Source of the DNA: Pseudopelobacter sp964542535
GTDB taxonomy: Bacteria > Desulfobacterota > Desulfuromonadia > Geobacterales > Pseudopelobacteraceae
NCBI GenBank assembly: GCA_964542535.1
Contig: CAZIUE010000016.1
Span: forward strand, 1 to 64,000
Reading direction: 5' to 3'
Length of the DNA: 64,000 nt
Shown here: positions 61,797 through 64,000 of the stretch, piece by piece
How positions within the stretch are numbered: position 1 is the first letter of the stretch
Layout: every line of letters begins with the position of its first letter
Notes under the pieces: model-generated
What the model was told of the DNA's origin: nothing
Databases searched by the model: none
What the model saw: the letters and a program-made list of their open reading frames with translations, nothing else
Position numbers and translations under genes: made by a program

Positions 61797-61943
61797 TTTT
61801 TTGCGAAAAAATATGATGCCCCCCTGTGCGTTCCCTCAATGGATGACAGGCTGAGCGCAAATGAGGCACTGGACAGCGTCGCTGCTTTCGCGGGCATCCG
61901 TCGGCCGGCACAGCCACCATGCCGTCGAGCCTCTGCTTTCCCC

Positions 61944-61980
61944 AAAAAGCAGGGGCTTGCATCGTTCTATGCAAGCCCCC
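61944..61980 (-). terminator. Terminator of the GntR-TauE-DUF1634 operon
   Basis: Minus strand: GGGGGCTTGCAT, loop, ATGCAAGCCCCT, then GCTTTTTGG. Confidence 0.75.
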
Positions 61981-62036
61981 CAACCGGCTGACAGCAACCT
62001 CCACAGACCGAAGAGCACCCATCACCAAGCACCTGA

Positions 62037-62348
62037 TCAGACGCGACCCAGCATGATACCGGCAGCCAGTGAACAGAGCACGATCAGGCAGAACAGGGAA
62101 AAAAGCCAGTCCCGTTGCCGCACGAAGACCAGTCCGGCAACCAGAACGCGCATGACCGGTGTCCCCAGGAGCACAACCAAGCCGGCCGTAATCAGTCGGG
62201 GCGCCCAATTTGCACCTGCCAGCAGCATGGCGCCGATTCCGGTTGCCAGCAGGAAGGCGGCGATGACGGTGCCGATGCGCAACAGGCGGGCCAGAACTAT
62301 TTCAATCGGCTCCCCGGTGGTCTTATCGTTCCGTTCGGCAGCCATCAT
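62037..62348 (-). CDS. DUF1634 membrane protein
   Basis: 103 residues, three membrane helices (IGTVIAAFLLATGIGAMLLA, LITAGLVVLLGTPVMRVLVA, LFSLFCLIVLCSLAAGIML). DUF1634 proteins regularly accompany TauE permeases. ATG overlaps the tauE stop. Function unknown. Confidence 0.85.
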   Translation of the reverse strand: MMAAERNDKTTGEPIEIVLARLLRIGTVIAAFLLATGIGAMLLAGANWAPRLITAGLVVLLGTPVMRVLVAGLVFVRQRDWLFSLFCLIVLCSLAAGIMLGRV

Positions 62349-63178
62349 TTCCAGATCCCCCTGTACACCATCATGATGGCAGTGTAGGCAATCAACGGGA
62401 TAAACAGCTTGCGAATGGTCTTCGTGTTCATTCGCACCATCAGCCTGGCTCCCACCAGCGCCCCCAGCAGAACTCCCAGCACGACGGGGCCGGCAATCAG
62501 CGGATTAACGTCACCACGGGCAAAGTAGACCACCGCCCCGGAGGCAGCCGTTACGCCGATCATGAAGTTTGAGGTGGCGGTCGAGGCCTTGAACGGCATG
62601 CGCATCACCTGTTCCATCGCCGGCACCTTGAAGATGCCGGCCCCGATTCCCAGCGTACCGGCCGCGGCACCTGAAAAATACATCAGGATCAGGCCAGGAA
62701 TGCTCCGGGTAACCTGATAGGTGACCTGGGTGTCCAGGGACTGGTCGTGGTAGGAGCCGCCAAGCCCCAGTCGTCGTGACACCCTATCGGGGGTCACCTC
62801 GCCCGGCAGTTCCTGTTTACGGGCCTTGAACATATTGAACCCGGAGTAGGCGAGCAGCAGACCGAACATGATGAACAGCAGACGCTGGTTGAGGTAGCCG
62901 GCCACCAGGGCACCGCTCAATGCTCCGGCAGCAGTCCCCATCTCCAGCCACATGGCGACCCTCACGTTGGACAACCGGTCGTGCAGATAGGCCACTGCCG
63001 CGCCGGTCGAGGTGGCAATGATGGACACGGTCGAGGCAGCCACCGCGGAACGCATCGGTACATCGAACAGCAGGGTCAGGGCCGGCACGATGATGATCCC
63101 CCCCCCCAGCCCCAGGATGGAACCGACAACGCCGGCCGCGATGGCGATCAGAAAAATTTCCAACGTAGTAGTAATCAT
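62345..63178 (-). CDS. TauE/SafE-family sulfite/organosulfonate exporter
   Basis: 277 residues, about eight membrane helices in two repeats (GVVGSILGLGGGIIIVPALT and GAAAGTLGIGAGIFKVPAME, the paired glycine motifs of the family). Likely exports a small anion. Overlaps GntR (ATGA) and DUF1634. Confidence 0.9.
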   Translation of the reverse strand: MITTTLEIFLIAIAAGVVGSILGLGGGIIIVPALTLLFDVPMRSAVAASTVSIIATSTGAAVAYLHDRLSNVRVAMWLEMGTAAGALSGALVAGYLNQRLLFIMFGLLLAYSGFNMFKARKQELPGEVTPDRVSRRLGLGGSYHDQSLDTQVTYQVTRSIPGLILMYFSGAAAGTLGIGAGIFKVPAMEQVMRMPFKASTATSNFMIGVTAASGAVVYFARGDVNPLIAGPVVLGVLLGALVGARLMVRMNTKTIRKLFIPLIAYTAIMMVYRGIWK

Positions 63179-63921
63179 GCCTGTGAACGACCTCTCTTTA
63201 GTTCCACTTCGTATTCATAGCGATCAGAGCGATAGAGCGTTCTGAACCAGACCAGCGGACGACTCTCGGCACCGTAGATAACCCTCTTGACACAGAGCAC
63301 CGGATCACCCGGTCGAATCCCCAGCAGCTGCGCTTCCTCCGGCCCGGCGCTTGTGGCACCGATCCGCTGCCTGCCACGAAGGGGGAAGATTCCGTTACGC
63401 GTCAGCAGCAGCGCCATGCCGTGTTGTTTCACAATGTCTTCGGTCAGCTCTATTTCCAGGTCGCGGGGCAGCCACACGGTGGAAAGCATGAGCGGCTGCC
63501 GATCCACGGTAACCAGGCGGTACAGATACCACCCCTGGGCGATAGGAGTCCGCTCCAGGGCTTCCGCCACCTCAACGGTCAGCGGCCTGGTTTCCAGCAC
63601 CAGCACCCGAACCTGAGGATTGAGTCCGCGCAACTGCAACTCTTCAAGGTGGCCGGTCAGATTGGCAAGGGATTCGGTTATGGGGCGATCCTGCGCGCCG
63701 GCGACAAACGTTCCCTTACCATGCTTCCGATAGAGCAGACCGGCGGCCACAAGATTTGCAAGGGCCTGGCGGATCGTGATCCTGCTGACCCCGTACTGCT
63801 CCACAAGCACCCGTTCGGGAGGAATCGCCTCTCCGGCCTTCCACGTGCCGTTGCCGATATCCTCCCTGAGGTGGCTTTCGACCTGGTGATACAAGGGCAT
63901 ACGGTTTTCCGGGTCCAGCAT
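63175..63921 (-). CDS. GntR-family regulator with UTRA domain
   Basis: 248 residues: N-terminal winged helix (MPLYHQVESHLREDIGNGTW, VSRITIRQALANLVAAGLLY) and C-terminal UTRA ligand domain (about 95-240). First gene of the three-gene operon with overlapping starts, so it probably controls the TauE exporter. The imperfect dyad TGTCATAACAACATAACA at 63950-63967 may be its operator; no gene seen beyond it. Confidence 0.9.
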   Translation of the reverse strand: MLDPENRMPLYHQVESHLREDIGNGTWKAGEAIPPERVLVEQYGVSRITIRQALANLVAAGLLYRKHGKGTFVAGAQDRPITESLANLTGHLEELQLRGLNPQVRVLVLETRPLTVEVAEALERTPIAQGWYLYRLVTVDRQPLMLSTVWLPRDLEIELTEDIVKQHGMALLLTRNGIFPLRGRQRIGATSAGPEEAQLLGIRPGDPVLCVKRVIYGAESRPLVWFRTLYRSDRYEYEVELKRGRSQA

Positions 63922-64000
63922 AGGTTCCCCCGAGATCTCAAGGTTCTGATGTCATAACAACATAACATCCATGTCTTCCAAAGACAAGCCTGAACCACCT

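Noticed and set aside
1..64000. CRISPR arrays, tRNA or rRNA genes, prophage
   Set aside because: No regularly spaced identical repeats, no cloverleaf with a 3' CCA context, no rRNA-like stretch and no phage structural genes were seen.

Overview
The window is a roughly 60% GC chromosomal segment whose content best fits a Desulfuromonadales/Geobacterales bacterium of the Geobacter lovleyi / Pelobacter propionicus type. Three things point there: GEMM-type cyclic-dinucleotide riboswitches with an A at the ligand-reading position (a Geobacter hallmark), an NrfH-NrfA pair in which NrfA carries an Arg at the usual calcium site (as in G. lovleyi), and a tungsten-type aldehyde oxidoreductase. The species assignment is inference; no rRNA or tRNA is present.

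Layout. 1-1050 (minus): start of an antiporter-like hydrogenase/complex I membrane subunit, a small DUF2292 gene, a Moco-type riboswitch and two related short leader elements. 1386-3006: parB-parA. 3141-7023: a sigma-54 activator divergent from an aldehyde oxidoreductase, with activator repeats, a -24/-12 promoter and a second Moco/Tuco-type riboswitch between them. 7276-19808: mostly unknown genes (ankyrin protein, glycosyltransferase, a 1214-residue protein with a helical hydrophobic core, two AT-rich lipoproteins), trpS and transposase relics. 19805-25323: three oxidoreductases (GldA, aldo/keto reductase, iron alcohol dehydrogenase) and an AraC regulator. 25558-31147: AT-richer accessory island with a DUF4143 ATPase, an sce7726-sce7725-RES triad and an HTH gene with three operators. 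32872-36202: two tandem riboswitches ahead of an L,D-transpeptidase, a Lys-ending Lpp-like lipoprotein and a second L,D-transpeptidase. 36330-51717: PPIase-SseB fusion, ArsR/flavin reductase pair, Fic relic, ABC-F, lipocalin, PsiE-like, P-type ATPase, K+/H+ antiporter, rhomboid, a cDPG-synthase-like GTPase with an aminotransferase, and a pseudouridine synthase. 51803-57127: methyltransferase and HpnI, then the complete mlaEFDAC lipid-transport operon. 57132-63921: cold-shock protein, YgiQ radical SAM protein, nrfHA, and a GntR-TauE-DUF1634 operon.

The parts that act together most clearly are: (i) envelope tethering by two L,D-transpeptidases and their likely lipoprotein substrate under a putative cGAMP switch; (ii) hopanoid glycosylation beside Mla phospholipid transport; (iii) ammonifying nitrite respiration with an FNR-type box; (iv) pterin-cofactor sensing RNA controlling a pterin enzyme. 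The least explained parts are the 1214-residue protein, the twin leader elements at 562-942, the sce7726-sce7725-RES triad and the two copies of a structured repeat at 13.7 and 22.6 kb.
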